Of a stretch of DNA of 64,000 nt, positions 13,499 through 27,720 are shown piece after piece. A program made the position numbers and the translations under genes. The first letter of the stretch is position 1; each line of letters begins with the position of its first letter. The notes beneath the pieces were generated by a model. That model made no database searches and was not told the DNA's origin. It was given only the letters and a program-made list of their open reading frames with translations. The stretch comes from Isoetes taiwanensis (Eukaryota > Streptophyta > Lycopodiopsida > Isoetales > Isoetaceae): contig JAJEKV010000028.1 of NCBI GenBank assembly GCA_021234155.1, positions 17,938,573 to 18,002,572 on the forward strand. The letters are read 5' to 3'.

Positions 13499-15306
13499 TC
13501 CGCGAGGTTTTGGGTTGGGAACCCAACTTCAGACGCTTCGTTTGAGGTGCCTATATACATCTCAGTTGGTGTCACTGTCTGTGTTGGTGTCGCTGCCTGT
13601 GAGGCTCCGATAGAAGCTCTAGATGGTGTCGTTGCTTGTGCTACAACACTTACCCCCGCGGACATGTTAAATGATGTCAAGCTCGAAGTGACAAACACTC
13701 AAAAGCATACTACAAAATGGCAAAGCATTGCAGATATACCTTCAGCATCTATTGCATGCTGTATTGCACGTGCCTTGCATACCGCCCTAGACTTTGCAAT
13801 TCTTCGTCGATGCAAACGCCTTTTCCTTTGTGTCTGACTTTCATTTGGAGGAGTTACGTACGAAGGGTTAGTCACCACATTTGGAGGAGTGATGTTGTTT
13901 GATGATAGCTGCACTTGGCTTGACATGGTGGAAGTAGTATCAATTACGCCATATGGCATCAGGACGCGTGTTACTTCACTCAGTTGAGTCACCCCACTTG
14001 AAAGTTCCACTTGGCTAGATGTGTTAATAGTCACATCAAGCGCACCTTCCCGGGTGTCGATAGTTTTGTTACGCCCGCCACCTCGTTGCACCGGGGTTGA
14101 GGTGCCTTAGGTCTCAAAAGCCCTCTGAATTTCACGCGGCCTTGCATACCAGCCCCTAGACTTTGCAATTCTTCTCCGGTGCAAACTTTTCCTTTGTGTC
14201 CGACTTTCATTTGGAGGAGTTATGTAGAATGGGTTGCTTGCCACCTCCGAGAGCGTGAGGGTTGTTTTTGAAACCTCGCTACTTTTGATTGGCTTGGAGT
14301 TCCAATCGTCATAGGTGTTGGTACCGGTGGTCACTCCTCTGCAAAGGTTCATAGAACACAACATTTGAAGAGTGTTGAGTACACCCAATCATCGAGTGAA
14401 TATAATACATACCTTCTCCACACGATGCATTTTCCACTTGGCTATATGTGTTAATAGTCACATCAACCGCACCTTCGGTGTCGATAGTTGTGTTACGCCG
14501 CCACCTGGTACACCGGGGGTTGAGGTGCCTTCAGGTCTCGAAAGCCCTCTTCGAATTTCCGCGTGCCTTGCATACCCCCTAGACTTTGCAATTCTTCGTC
14601 GATTGCAAACGCCTTTTCCTTTGTGTCTGACTTTCATTTGGAGGAGTTATGTAGGATGGGTTGCTTGCCACCTCCCGGAGGCGTGGCGGTTGTTTTGGAA
14701 ACCTCGCTACTTTTGATTGGCTTGGAGTTCCAATCGTCATAGGTGTTGGCACGGTGGTCACTCCCCGCAAAGGTTCATAGAACACAACATTTGAAGAGTG
14801 TTGAGTACACCCAATCATCGAGTGAATATAATACATACCTTCTCCACACGATGCATTTTCCACTTGGCTATATGTGTTAATAGTCACATCAAGCGCACCT
14901 TCCGGTGTCGATAGTTGTGTTACGCCGCCACCTGTACACCGGGTTGAGGTGCCTTCACCTGAAAGCCCTCTCAATTTCACGGCCTTGCATACCGCCCTAG
15001 ACTTTGCAATTCTTCCCCATTGCAAACGCCTTTTCCTTTGTGTCCGACTTTCATTTGGAGGAGTTATGTAGGATGGGTTGTTTGCCACCTCCCGAGGCGT
15101 GACGGGTTGTTTTGGAAACCTCGCTACTTTTTGATTGGCTTGGAGTTCCATTCGCCGAGGTGTTGGCACGGGTGGTCACTCCCGCAAATGTTCATAAAAC
15201 ACAACATTTGAAGAGTGTGGAGTACAACCAATCATCGAGTGGATATAATACATACCTTCTCCACACGATGCATTTTGAATACCACTCTCCAAACATATGG
15301 ACTTAG
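13499..15306 (-). repeat. Tandem exon-like repeats at the 5' side of the Helitron gene
   Basis: The block coding for NPSYITPPNESRTQRKRRL plus HRRRIAKSRA recurs four times on the minus strand. Its 'gactttgcaattctt' landmark lies at 13,790, 14,159, 14,582 and 15,000, giving spacings of 369, 423 and 418. A fifth, diverged version is the leader itself (TPNARRRRLHRRRMAKFKA). Each 420-bp unit also holds a donor-like GTATGT (as in 'gaaggtatgtattatattc') and an acceptor-like TTTGCAG about 75 bp later, as if each unit were an exon with its own small intron. The repeats differ mainly by small gaps and substitutions. The protein role of the basic motif is unknown to me; DNA binding is a guess. Confidence 0.85.
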
Positions 15307-15370
15307 CAATTGGCTCCATTTTATCGTGCAATTGCTTCCTCTTACGAATTGGTTCATCTCGTAGTAGCAT

Positions 15371-18365
15371 AGAACGGGCTACTTTTCCATGTTAGGTGTC
15401 ACGACACCCCTTGGGCAATGTCCATCGCGGGTAATAGTATCCTCGAGCCCTTCTTCCCCGTAAGGTGGAGCGGTACACCGGCCTTTTTCCACGCCTCCCC
15501 ATTAAGTCACTCCACGTTCAAGTTCCTACACAAACAAACATTTGTGCAAACTACCATTGAGTGAAACGTATTGCACGCCTTTTGTACACAACTCAAGTAC
15601 ATGCGATTGTAAAAGCTTGGCAACTTCAATTAATGTGAGCATCATATCCTTTCGAAGAAAATCTATAGACATGCAATGACGTAGATGGTTGGAGGCAAGC
15701 AATATAACTCGTAGAATGGAGTGAGAAATACAACCCAGAATACATCACTATTTAATGAAGTAGTCAAAGTCAAAGCCACATATGGACTCCCATTGCTACA
15801 ATTGGAACAAACATCATAAACATAGATTCCCACTTGGCTTTTAGTTTCATTGTCCTAGGCCTAATAATTATCCGCCGCTTGATGCATAACGGAATGGTCG
15901 ACCCTCCAACGACAATCCACTTGGTGGGGGGCCAGAGGTACTTCTCCCCCCTTCTTGTGCCCCTTTGCGACAATGACCTCCCATGGTTTTGCATCCAAGT
16001 CAAGCTCACAACTTCGCTTCTTTAGATAAGCGGAGAGCTTGTCCCTAAAACGGGTCTATAACTCCAGGTATGGACTTGAGCACCTTAAAGACAACCCCAT
16101 TGCAAAGGCCAATGTGGTACCTTCCACTATCATCACTCATCACGACCTAATCGCCACCGCGACGTTATCCATCCGGACAACCATGGTTCCAAGTGGTTAA
16201 ATTTAAAGGATTGGTAAAGCAAAACCGATGTGCATAAACTTAACAAATCGGGAACTCATGTGCATAAACTTAACACCTTTTTATTTAAAGTAAACGAAGT
16301 GTTTACATGAGAAGGGGCAAAATTCAGCATTGCTTTGAACAACATCTGTTTGTGGACACTAACTTAAACAGGACTCAAAATGGCCAAACTAAGTGGTCCA
16401 TAAGAATGGACTGGAACTCATGCAAGAACATATCCCGGCGCACCCTCCTTCGACGCTTGAACAAAAATTGCAAACGTTCAAGCACCTCCTCAATATGAAT
16501 GTAGCACACAAATGGATCTTGCCACAACATTTCTACTTCTTCCATGGCACCATTAGCATAATCCGCTTCAATAAGCAAGTCCTGCCACCTCCAACGGATG
16601 CGTCTGCCTTCCTCGCGGAGGATGCATTGTATCCGCTTAGGCCGATGTAGCGGATGTATCTACACCTCAAGCCAAACATCAAAGATTTCGTTGATGTGTA
16701 CATTGAAGTATAGTCTTCTCGCGATGCTTCTTCATTGCTACATTGCAGCCCCTTTCAAAGACCAATACAACCAAGAAAAAGAGAAGCAAAGAAGCTCTCT
16801 TCATATAGAAGAGTATGGCATGCATAGTAGAAAGAAGAAAATGCATAAACATGGCAAATTACCTCTAAGATATCAGCTCGCAACGACGTTGCCTACACCG
16901 ACAAAGCTGCAAATATATCTCCCCAGTACTAATTGTGAGACCTCCAAGAGAACTCAAAGTCCAGACGGCTCCAACAAACCCAAATAGGCCTGCATGCATA
17001 GAAGAGTGCATCAATCATCATAGCTGTTCATATGTCTTGATTGAATAAGTATGTATTTAATTCTCGTTCTATATGTATGATCTCGCGAAAAGCATTTAAA
17101 TTGCGAATGAAATTCAAAATCATTTCATGTTTAAGTAGATGTGGAGTCCATAGGAAAGCAAACATGTTTAATGTGTTTAAAGAATCCATCTTGCATGACC
17201 TCTACTTCTCATAGATCTTCGAATGTTCTCAAACCGCTTCACAAAACTCAATTCCTCAAAACATATAATACGATTTTAGAATGCCAAACAGCATGGCAAT
17301 ATTGCATCAGATAGTTCTCTTGGTTTCTACATTCAAAAAAAACTTCCGCAGTAGAAAAGCAGGGCAACAAATGCAAGAAATGAACCAACAAAGGGCTTGT
17401 CTACACCTACAAAGGGTAAGTATGTTGACAATCTGCCATCTTCAGGCTCTATCAAACTAACTCTGACGGCCAAGTGCTCGCAAAGAGGTGGGTCCTTAAT
17501 GCAAAAACTTGGCCTTAATGTAAAACCCTTTAAACAAAAGGATTTCTAGCATGCTAGGACCCGATATCATTGTAGACATGGGACACATCTTGAATGAACA
17601 TGCATGCATGTAAAGACAGCCCAACTCTTTAGTGCTGGCTAATCCATATCTTAATGCTCTAAGTTGCAGTATCACTTCTACTCATAGAAAGTAGTGATTA
17701 TTTGCCCCTGCCTGGCATATGTTCAGACAATTCTCTGGCTATTGTTTGAGACAGCATATATTATATCAAAATCAAAGGGTAAAGCCAAATTGAATTCAAT
17801 TGACTTCTCAATTGATGTTTCAAATCAAAGATACCTGATCTGCGGCTACACAGGACCTCACAAAACGCCAGGCTTCAATGATCTTCTCTGTTGGGCTTGA
17901 ACCTGCAGTTTAAAAACAATTACTAAAAAGCTATGACAATTATAGCTATGTCTGTAAACAGAAAGGAAAGGAGCTTAGAATGATCTATCATTGCCTCTTG
18001 ATAGATCTAACTACTCTGCAGCAGTGCATGAGCTATTATGACCAGAAATTTGTTTTGTTGCTTGTTCATGAACTTGCTAAAGAACGAATGCTTTTACAGA
18101 AAGGGACAACATTTTCTTCGAGCCACTGAAGAGTAACAACGGGAGGAAATTATAATGGAGGAGGGCTCACTAAAAAGAAGGCAATTTCTAGATATTAAGA
18201 GAGGCACATTAGCGACTTCCAAGAGAATAAAACCAGTCCTTTCAGAAGAGAATGCTTGACAGGAAGCAAAAGGAACCAAATGCTGAAACCATAGCTTATT
18301 AAAAGAGCCACGATGGCAAGTTGAGCATCTTTCTAGAAAATTTCTAGTAGATTTTGAGTAGATAG
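15371..18365. other. No gene recognised; short direct repeat at 16,228-16,275
   Basis: The frames here (for example the minus frame at 16,375-16,578, with EDPFVCYIHIEEVLERL-like text and an RRRRVRR stretch) are not recognisable. The words 'atgtgcataaacttaaca' occur at 16,228 and 16,258. The second copy of the repeat described at 431-499 lies at about 16,935-17,003. The left part may still belong to the Helitron's undetermined 5' flank. I found no 5' TC terminus or resumed (AT)n tract that would close that element. Confidence 0.4.
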
Positions 18366-18451
18366 GTGTTGGCAATAGTTTATGTTAAGTTTCTACTACA
18401 TGCATGCCTTCTTTGCAGGCTTATAATGCTGGATGCATCTGGAAAGCATGC

Positions 18452-19906
<1,455 letters not shown>

Positions 19907-19949
19907 AATGGGTTACTGAGCTATGGTTTATGAAGACATGGAAATAAAA

Positions 19950-21130
19950 TCTAGGCTTAAACGGATTGGAATACGCTGAAAGAGTCGAATTTAGTGGAAT
20001 ACAAAATCTTAAAGGATCTAGAAGAATCTTCATAGAACATTAGAGAGTTTAAGGAAATATTAAGATCCCCTTATAATTCTCATTCTTTCAAATTCCATAA
20101 AAATTCCAACATTATCTAGAAACATTTGCATTTGTCACTGTTTTCTTATTCTACATAACCTTGGATTTGTTTTTGAGGCACAGGCATTTCGACACATGTT
20201 ATATTGCAAAATAACATTCTCACCGACAAAAGTTTACCTTTTGGGAAGTGGCAATTTCTATACAAAAGATTGTGCACGCATTGGGTGGGTTGTTCTTTTT
20301 TTAACAACAAAAACGTGTTTTCGTTGCATAACAGTTGGCAAGCATTGCCGATCATTCTTTGATCACCTTGTACATGCCGTTCCTATTTGTATTTTCATAC
20401 ATTATATGTACATACATAGGGAATGCTCAAGTATGTGGGGTGTGAGGTGTATATTTGTGAACCCCGATGATCGGCATATTTGTAGGAATATCTTTGAAAT
20501 CCAATGTCAACATTCTATGTCAATATTAAGATATTTAAGACATTAAAATGCCATAGCGCTTTCATGTAAAATGTTAGGGTGGTTAAATGTGAAACATGTA
20601 ATTCTTAAGGTTATAGAAAACATATGCTATTTTCAAATATGTGTTACAATTATCTCCACCGTTGAGAAGGAAAAGGGATGTGTCTCAAGAAGCTACTTGG
20701 CTTAATTGCACCCTACAATGATTTAAGAATCTACATCCATGTGTTAAGAGTCAAATGTAATGCGACGCGTTGGGAAATATAGATTTGCTAAGTTTCTATA
20801 AGATTTCTAAGTATACTAACATTCAATTAAGACTGCCCAATATTCTGAAAAGATTCTATAAGATTCTTCGTGGTTTTCCATGAATCTATCAACATTCCCC
20901 AAGATATTGCAAGTATTCCTCAAGATCATACAAAGATTCATTGCAAGCCACACCCAATGTGAATGATATACCAAGATTTCCTTAAGATCCCCACAATGCT
21001 AGAATATGTTCTCCACTTTTTAAGATCCTGGCAATGCTTCGAGTTTAAGATTCCTTGAAGGCACATGATGTATATGGTGTCTATTCCATAAACTCCAGAT
21101 TTCTATGAAGATTTCCCTAGCTTCCTTAAG
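19950..21130. repeat. GAATCT-type minisatellite remnants in both orientations
   Basis: Plus-orientation units (gaatctaggctt, gaatacaaaatctt, gaagaatcttcatag) run to about 20,060. From about 20,840 to 21,130 the motif appears reversed (agattctataagattcttc, then attccccaagatattgc and further ccttaagat-type words). The part at about 20,780-20,890 aligns with 28,779-28,880. Between them (20,100-20,780) I see no gene. Confidence 0.7.
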
Positions 21131-21372
21131 ACTCTACAAAGACTCTGCTATTACACTACGACTGCCGAAGACGCTATAAATCTGGGGCATGCCCAAAAAT
21201 CTTGGACGGGGGCTACCCCCGGGCAAAGTTCTTAGCCACCGCCAGCTCAATGACACATTGACCAGAAACATCAAAAGTGAAAAATTATGGTTCTTGGCAT
21301 AATTTGAACGCCGGATTTGCTGTTTGTGAAGCCGAAACGGCAAATAAACACTGATTTGGAGCACTATTTGAA

Positions 21373-21693
21373 GGGTAAAAGCATGTTAGGGTGTACCACT
21401 TTTGGAACCTGCAAAAGTACATACACTAGGTACTTCAGAACTGGGTACTTTCTCATTTTTCTTTTCATTAAAACTAATACAAAAATCCAAAATAAAAGTC
21501 AAGGACATGGTAATATTCAAAGTTAAGATAAAGATAATGCTACGGAGACCAATATATATATAAAAAGTTCTAAGACATACCTTATATTGAGATATTATAC
21601 AGGTACCCAGTACCCAGTCCTGGCTACCTTTTTAGGTACCTTTTTAGTCACTAAATAATACTTTTTAAGGGACACCCTAACATGCTTTTACCC
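21373..21693. mobile_element. MITE-like element with perfect 22-bp terminal inverted repeats
   Basis: The left terminus (21,373-21,394) starts GGGTAAAAGCATG and the right terminus (21,672-21,693) is its exact reverse complement, ending CATGCTTTTACCC. A 4-bp direct repeat TGAA flanks both ends (21,369-21,372 and 21,694-21,697). The interior (277 bp) has no coding capacity but contains a second, imperfect inverted pair around 'actgggtact' and 'agtacccagt'. Size and structure fit a non-autonomous DNA transposon. The GGG/CCC termini and 4-bp duplication recall piggyBac-like elements, which normally duplicate TTAA, so the superfamily is uncertain. Confidence 0.88.
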
Positions 21694-21697
21694 TGAA

Positions 21698-24180
21698 CTA
21701 ATTGGCAGCGAAGGGATATGAAGAATTTTAGAGTCTAATCAAAGGTTATTTGAAGTGTTTTAAGCAAAGCTAGAACTATGCCAATTTTATAGATTTGGAG
21801 TAATCGACAGCCTAATCTAGAGATAATTAACGGTTTCTTTTCTTTGCAATCCAACAATTTCTAATGTGACAAGCACTGGGCGCTAATGTGATGTTAAAAT
21901 CTTGGGTCTCCACAACCTTTTATCAATGATTATGCGTTCCTACTCGAATGTACTCGCAAGGCACCTTGTTTGCATAGTGTGCACTTCCTTTTTTTAAGCT
22001 TTACCACGTTCTTTAAATTAGATTGTTGTCTTTGGTGAAATTAAGCAAGGCCAATGATATTGGATGTGACAAAAATTTAAGAGTACAATGATTATTTGGA
22101 TGCTAGTGCATTAAAACAAAAGACGCTAAATGTTGCTGCATTTTGGAGTCTTAGATAGTGTCTTGGATAACCAATTGTTGTGAGTTGTCAGACTAATATT
22201 TGATGCATAGGTTTTCTTGAATATATTAAGTTGAAGGAAATCATTGCTTTGTGTTCACAGATATAAATCATTGGTATCAACTTGTTTTGTGGATTTGTTT
22301 GTTCGATTAGTCAAAGACAACATGAGCTTGGTGCAAGGCAGTACATATGCTATACATTATAATTCCCAAAGTCAGCTATGTGTAAGTCATCTGTCAGCTA
22401 TGCCATGGTCTTCATCTGTGCTACTTGCCACAGAAATGCCGTCATTTGCAATATCTATCGATGCATCCTACCTGTTGTATAAGTATACACTTTTGAAAAG
22501 CACAAATCTGAATCAGTATTTTCAACCACATTAGTTACTGAAGCTGGTTGGGTTGCTATGCAAACAACTAGTCATGCATTCCTTTAAGACGAGATCAAAA
22601 ACGATAAATTAGATACAGAAAGAAAAAGATAGAAATGCTTCTACATGGCAACACAATACGTTTCTTTGACTTGCTGCATTGCCAATGAGATTACTTGGTA
22701 ATACAAACATATGTTGAATGCTCAAGATTTTTATCTATCTTACATAGAAGAAAGCATGAAGGTCAAGCATTGGCAAGAGCGTTTTAGTGCGACCCGGTGC
22801 TACCCATATTGCGAGGATTGAATGGGCACAAAGACCAACGGACAATATAAAACGATTGCACCAAAGACCAACACACAACATAAGAACACTCTATAAAATA
22901 TTAATTTTGAAGCTCCAAATCGTAGCCTATTACCCAATTGAAATGATGATACTTCGGAAAATGTTTACTACGAAGGCATTCAAGGTAACAATATGGGCAC
23001 GACACTAGTTCTGCTGGCAGATCCCAACAATATACTCTTGTCCCCTATATCTGCCTTCCCAATGTGCAAAGAAGAAAGAAATTGGACTTCAATGGAACAT
23101 TGTAAGCATTTGAGGGTGCTCACGGTGTATTTGGGATAAATACTAAGGACTTTAACAGTGAATACTTGGTATTTGAATACCAACTATGTGCACATAGGCA
23201 CTAGATATAGACGATTAAACTAATAATATATTTTAAGCTGCGCCTAACATACCAAAGGGCTTACCTCAAATATGGAATCGAAATAAGGAACAAACATTCA
23301 TACCTTTGATTTTGCTATGATCCAAATTCTTAGGCGCACGTCTTGGTATAAAGTGCTTCATGTGTGTAACCTTTCCAAAGGGATGAATATCTGAGCAATT
23401 GACCACTGCATTTTGCAGTCTTTGATTGGCGTGCCTACAAATTGATATCTCAAATTGGGAAATATATATAAGCGAGCAACAAACTTTCTTTCATATTATT
23501 GTTGTTTTACGCATGCATGCGGCAATAACCAAGCGTCAAAAGCCTTTATCTTGCTTTCATAATAGATTTGGTAGTATCAAATCTATAAGTCATGGAGCTC
23601 GTCTTTGCATCTCTGCTGGTAGCCGAATGTGGAATTAACCATCTCAGCCCCTTTATTAATTTCATGGTATTCAATTGGCAAAGTGGTGCCGCCCGGATCT
23701 GTTAAAAGCAAACACTTGAAGTTGCCTAGTATCAAAGCGGAGATTAGCTCCTCAAAATTCTAGATCTTGATGAATGGGAATAATCAAGAATGCATTATAC
23801 CAGCAGGTGTCTTTAAGGGTCGACATTATGAATCCCACGTTCATTTGCTAAAAGCCCCCCCTAGCTTGCTGGCGCCAAAAAAGAAAGCGCACTGAGAGAC
23901 GATTTGTGGCAAGAAAGCCGGCATTTGTAAAGGAGGAAAGTGCCACGAAATAGGCGGTGTCGATCTGAAAAAAGAAATCAAATGTTTTAAATAAAAAAAA
24001 AAGAGGGACGAATAGCCGAATTCTGAGAGAAAGTTTCTGAGAAAAAATGGAAGGCGTAAAAGCAAAAGCATTGTATTGTTGTTTATGATAATAAAACAAC
24101 ACGGACCACTAAGAAACAATGACCTCTAATGCATCTAGTGGAGCATTGCTATCTCGACCAATAAAGCAATAGGTATCACT
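21698..24180. other. No gene recognised
   Basis: Frames are short (96 codons at most, at 22,244-22,534) and carry no motif I know. A purine-rich poly-A stretch lies at about 23,965-24,010. No terminal repeats or RNA genes were seen. Confidence 0.4.
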
Positions 24181-24258
24181 TGTCAATATAAGATTCTAAA
24201 GAGCATAAACAACATCGTTGGATAACATGCGAGGATCGCACTTGGATGATCGACACAT

Positions 24259-24522
24259 TCACATCAAGACTGAGCAAAACACGTAAAAATAATAGCACTT
24301 GTGGATCTCTTGTGGTGCAACTTGGCGAATCTTTAAAGAAGAGGCCAATGTGGCATAAGATTCTATTCCATGAAATAAACAATGTACCTTTGCTTCGATT
24401 TGTGCCTCCGTGGTGCATCTCCTCAAAACATTCAATAGCTCAAGACCAATTATTTGCGTATGCCACAATAATGAGATTACGTGTTTGCATTTGTTGGCGA
24501 GCAAAGCTTTAAACAATCCCAT
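24259..24522 (-). pseudogene. Pentatricopeptide-repeat (PPR) protein relic 1
   Basis: On the minus strand one frame reads ARQQMQTRNLIIVAYANNWS, a TGA stop, AIECFEEMHHGGTNRSKGTL and then FIS. This follows the PPR pattern (M-x-x-R-N-x-hydrophobic core-AYxxNG-x-x-A-hydrophobic-x-x-F-x-x-M-x-x-x-G). A second frame continues with YATLASSLKIRQVAPQEIHK, as the next repeat of a PLS-type protein might. One stop and at least one frameshift break it. PPR proteins bind organellar RNA for editing, splicing or stabilisation, and are very numerous in seedless plants. It is too short and broken to assign a target or subclass. Chance similarity is possible, but the periodic motif argues against it. Confidence 0.5.
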
Positions 24523-27187
24523 CTAAGATCCAATATTTGCTCAAGCAAAGATATTTTCTGCCAATGGATTGCCCGCTACAAAAAAACCAAATAATCTTTA
24601 GCTCTATGGATCTTGACATCCCACAACGAATGTTCCAATCTTCAGCTGATTTAGAAAATAGCATATGCAAATTATTATTTAGTGTCGGGACAAAGCGGGT
24701 AGAAAGAAATCGACTTTGCACTCCATGCCATTAGAGCCCCATGAAGAGCTGGCGATGGGGTGCTTTTTGAAGTAAACCAGGCAATAAACCACAGTTTCAG
24801 ACTATATCTGCGGGATGTGCACATATTCACTTGGCTTGCGTACGTTGGGGAAACAGATGCTTATTTGTCTCTTTCCAGTTCCAAAGTATAACTACTTTGA
24901 GTTTGCAGAGAAGATTTAAGCGAGGTATGCATTCCAAATCTCTCCAACAACTAGTCTCGCAACTCTGCCAATAGATGCAACATAGAGGAATGCAAAAAAA
25001 GGTTACATTGCAGCAGAGAACAGCCAAACAATTAGGCAATTGGCTACACAATGTATATTGTCGAATATAACAACTCACTCTTCAAGAATCTGCTCCAGCA
25101 GCACATACTTTTATGCGGTCATATGGTTTGCAACAGACATGAATTTTTCTTGGTGACATTTATGGGAAATGTGGCAAAAACAGGGATGCTAAGCGATCTG
25201 TAAAGGCCGCAATAAAGTTTATATAGGTATGCATAGGATAGATCCTAAAAAAATCTAAATTATGTCCATGGACTAAGGCAACAACCAGAAGATGGATCGA
25301 AGCACAAAGCAAAGAGAGGACTCGAATGAGCCTTAAATTGCGCAATAATAGCTTTTGTTATGAGATCCCTCAATACTACATGTAATTTAAATGCATACAT
25401 GAGTAATTTTGTGCACTTAATGTTGTAACACGAGAAAAAAGCTTACTGTTCCTGCATTTCCAGTCTTATAAATCCTGTCATCAAGTTTAAGAATACCAAC
25501 TACAACCTGTACAACAAAACCTAATCATAGCATGGCATGATAATCCTAAATAACATACTTGAGGTTCATTCAGGGCTGTTCTACATAACTGACAACTGCA
25601 AATTACAAAAGAGATTTATTTCATGACATAATACATAATGCACAAGACTACAACAACTTAAATAGCACTTTTTGCATTTATTACCTCGTTTGGTTAAAGA
25701 ACCCCATTTGGAGGACACATTAAGCATCTCTTAGGGCGTTGTTTGAAACCGAAAGTTGAACAATTTATCGAGAACTTTCTTGCGGTATGCACAAAAACTA
25801 AAAATGTGAAATACAATCCAGCCCCTACGGCCAAGTGGTTAGGCACAGGAATCACTTAATTTCAATGCCACTAGGGACCAGCTAACATCTTTTAGCTTCC
25901 TTTGCACTTGCAACCTCCTTGCCGGGTTCATTTGATGAATACAAAGCTCATCAAAGCGCGCAAAACATCAAACATTGTTACAACCATTTCTTATTTTTCC
26001 CCGTAAAATATTATTGACATAGGTGTTACCATGTTGGCACCAAAGTATTATCCGGGCCGTATAACACGCAACATGAAAAAAAATGGAGTCTTGAGGAGAA
26101 ACACGTCACCCGGATGAACCGGGCTTGCAAATGGCAATGGATTTTGATTCATCACGTTTTTTTCTAAAGCAACCTCCACAAAGTGGAGAGCAAATTGAGA
26201 AATTATTCGGTAATTGCCATCAAGGAGACTAGCATGGGATTTATTCTTTGAACCATTATGCCCACACACGCTTTATATAAAGGGGTCTAAACCTCAACGC
26301 AGGCGATATTGAAATACCGGGATGCCAAATCTTTGCAAGAGGCTGTAATAAAAGGGCGGTATAATAATTCAAAGGGGGCTCGCTTCACATTTTAGCTATC
26401 AAACCGAAAAAAGAAAAACACATAGATAGACATGGATAACTTATTACAGTTAAGTTATGAAGCATATCTAAAAAGAGAACAGAAAGCACTGAATAAATCA
26501 GCCCTAATGACATTTCCAAAGTTACAAACAGGAATAGCAACATGCTGACCTCACGGGCAATTCCAGCCTCCACGAGCAATTGATCGGGTCTTAAATCCAG
26601 AATAAGTAACACATCACCTGTGGAACAGAAAGATTTTTCAGGCTTCTAGCTCAAGTAAAGATATTTCATATTATGCAATTAAAGCCTACTTGAGACATCT
26701 TCTAACACAGTTTGGAATCCAGATTTCTAGCTCAAGTGGCCTATCTATGTGGAAAGTATAGAAGTATGAACTAATAGAAGTACAAAGCATAAACTTGCAA
26801 AACGCTTCATCCTAAAATGTAAAGTAATGGAATTCTTCCAGATGCAATCAGCATAAACATAAATTGTGGCCATCCTATGAAAGCAGGGATGAGTGCAAGA
26901 AGCCAAGAGAGCATGGATTCATGGCTGTAAATGGGACCTTCCAATGGTATGCCATCTGCAATGTTTCATAAAAACATGCAAAATGTGTTAAGCTGCAAAC
27001 ATATGTAAAACAACTTACCACTAGAATAGTAGTATCCTGCCAACTAGAATGATGAAATGTCACTGAAGCCGAAAAGCAGAATCATTGCAGAAGAAAATTT
27101 TGACGGAGGGCACACCTTGGCAGTAAATCGTCTTCCATAATCAGTTTCTTATTGCCATACTTTCATGGCAGCAAATCCTCCCGCATA
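24523..27187. other. No gene recognised; weak tRNA-like D-arm at 25,821
   Basis: No domain could be assigned. At 25,821-25,935 the text 'acggccaagtggttaggc' resembles a tRNA D-arm or pol III A box, and 'gccgggttcatttgat' about 95 bp later faintly resembles a B box. No cloverleaf could be drawn, so I do not call a tRNA. An old tRNA-derived SINE is possible. Confidence 0.35.
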
Positions 27188-27249
27188 TTAAGTCGAGAAC
27201 ACGAAGTGCCGTTGCACAAAATGCAGAGATATTGAAAATGCATCAAGCT

Positions 27250-27720
27250 GGGTTTCAAATGTTTTGCAGTTGTTTGTGTAGCAAAAAATAGAGCCAAATC
27301 TGGCGGCAAGTTTAGATACTGCCGAAATATCCATAAGACAAATGAAGGTAATCTTATCCGGGTTGTAACGATTCTTCTTGCATCTGGTCAAAAAGTTGGA
27401 GGGACTTGATAAGTTGTCCGTGGCGACCATAAGCCGCAATCATAGCGTTAAAAGATACCACATTCTTGTTGGGGCACTTGCTCAAAACTTGATTGGCCTC
27501 CTCAAGCTTGCATGTTACGCATACGCAACAATTAAAGCATTCCATGCAACAACTTCCTTCACGGGCATCTGTTCAAATATTCTTGTTGCAACATCTAAAT
27601 TACCACATTTTCCGTGATTACGCAATTCATCTTGAGGATAATAAATCAGCAAATTCATTTAGAAGCCTTTGGTTTTGCTTTCGGTTCAAAGCCATAGTGG
27701 CAAACACTTACGTTTTTAAA
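27250..27720 (-). pseudogene. Pentatricopeptide-repeat (PPR) protein relic 2
   Basis: Minus-strand segments in order are MALNRKQNQRLLNEFADLLS, then GKCGNLDVATRIFEQM and PVKEVVAWNALIVAYA, then after a stop and frameshift CKLEEANQVLSKCPNKNVVS and FNAMIAAYGRHGQLIKSLQL plus FDQMQEESLQP, and after another frameshift DKITFICLMDISA. These are two consecutive PPR repeats plus the start of a third, of the P-L-S arrangement typical of organellar RNA-binding proteins in land plants. The C-terminal E/DYW domain is not recognisable downstream. It shares strand with relic 1, about 3 kb away, but the two read as separate fragments. The breaks make it a pseudogene unless the assembly carries indel errors. 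Confidence 0.8.

Noticed and set aside
25821-25935. tRNA-like 'ggccaagtggttaggc' segment
   Set aside because: Only the D-arm resembles a tRNA. The anticodon and T arms do not pair properly and the B-box-like word is about 95 bp away. At most it is an old SINE fragment.
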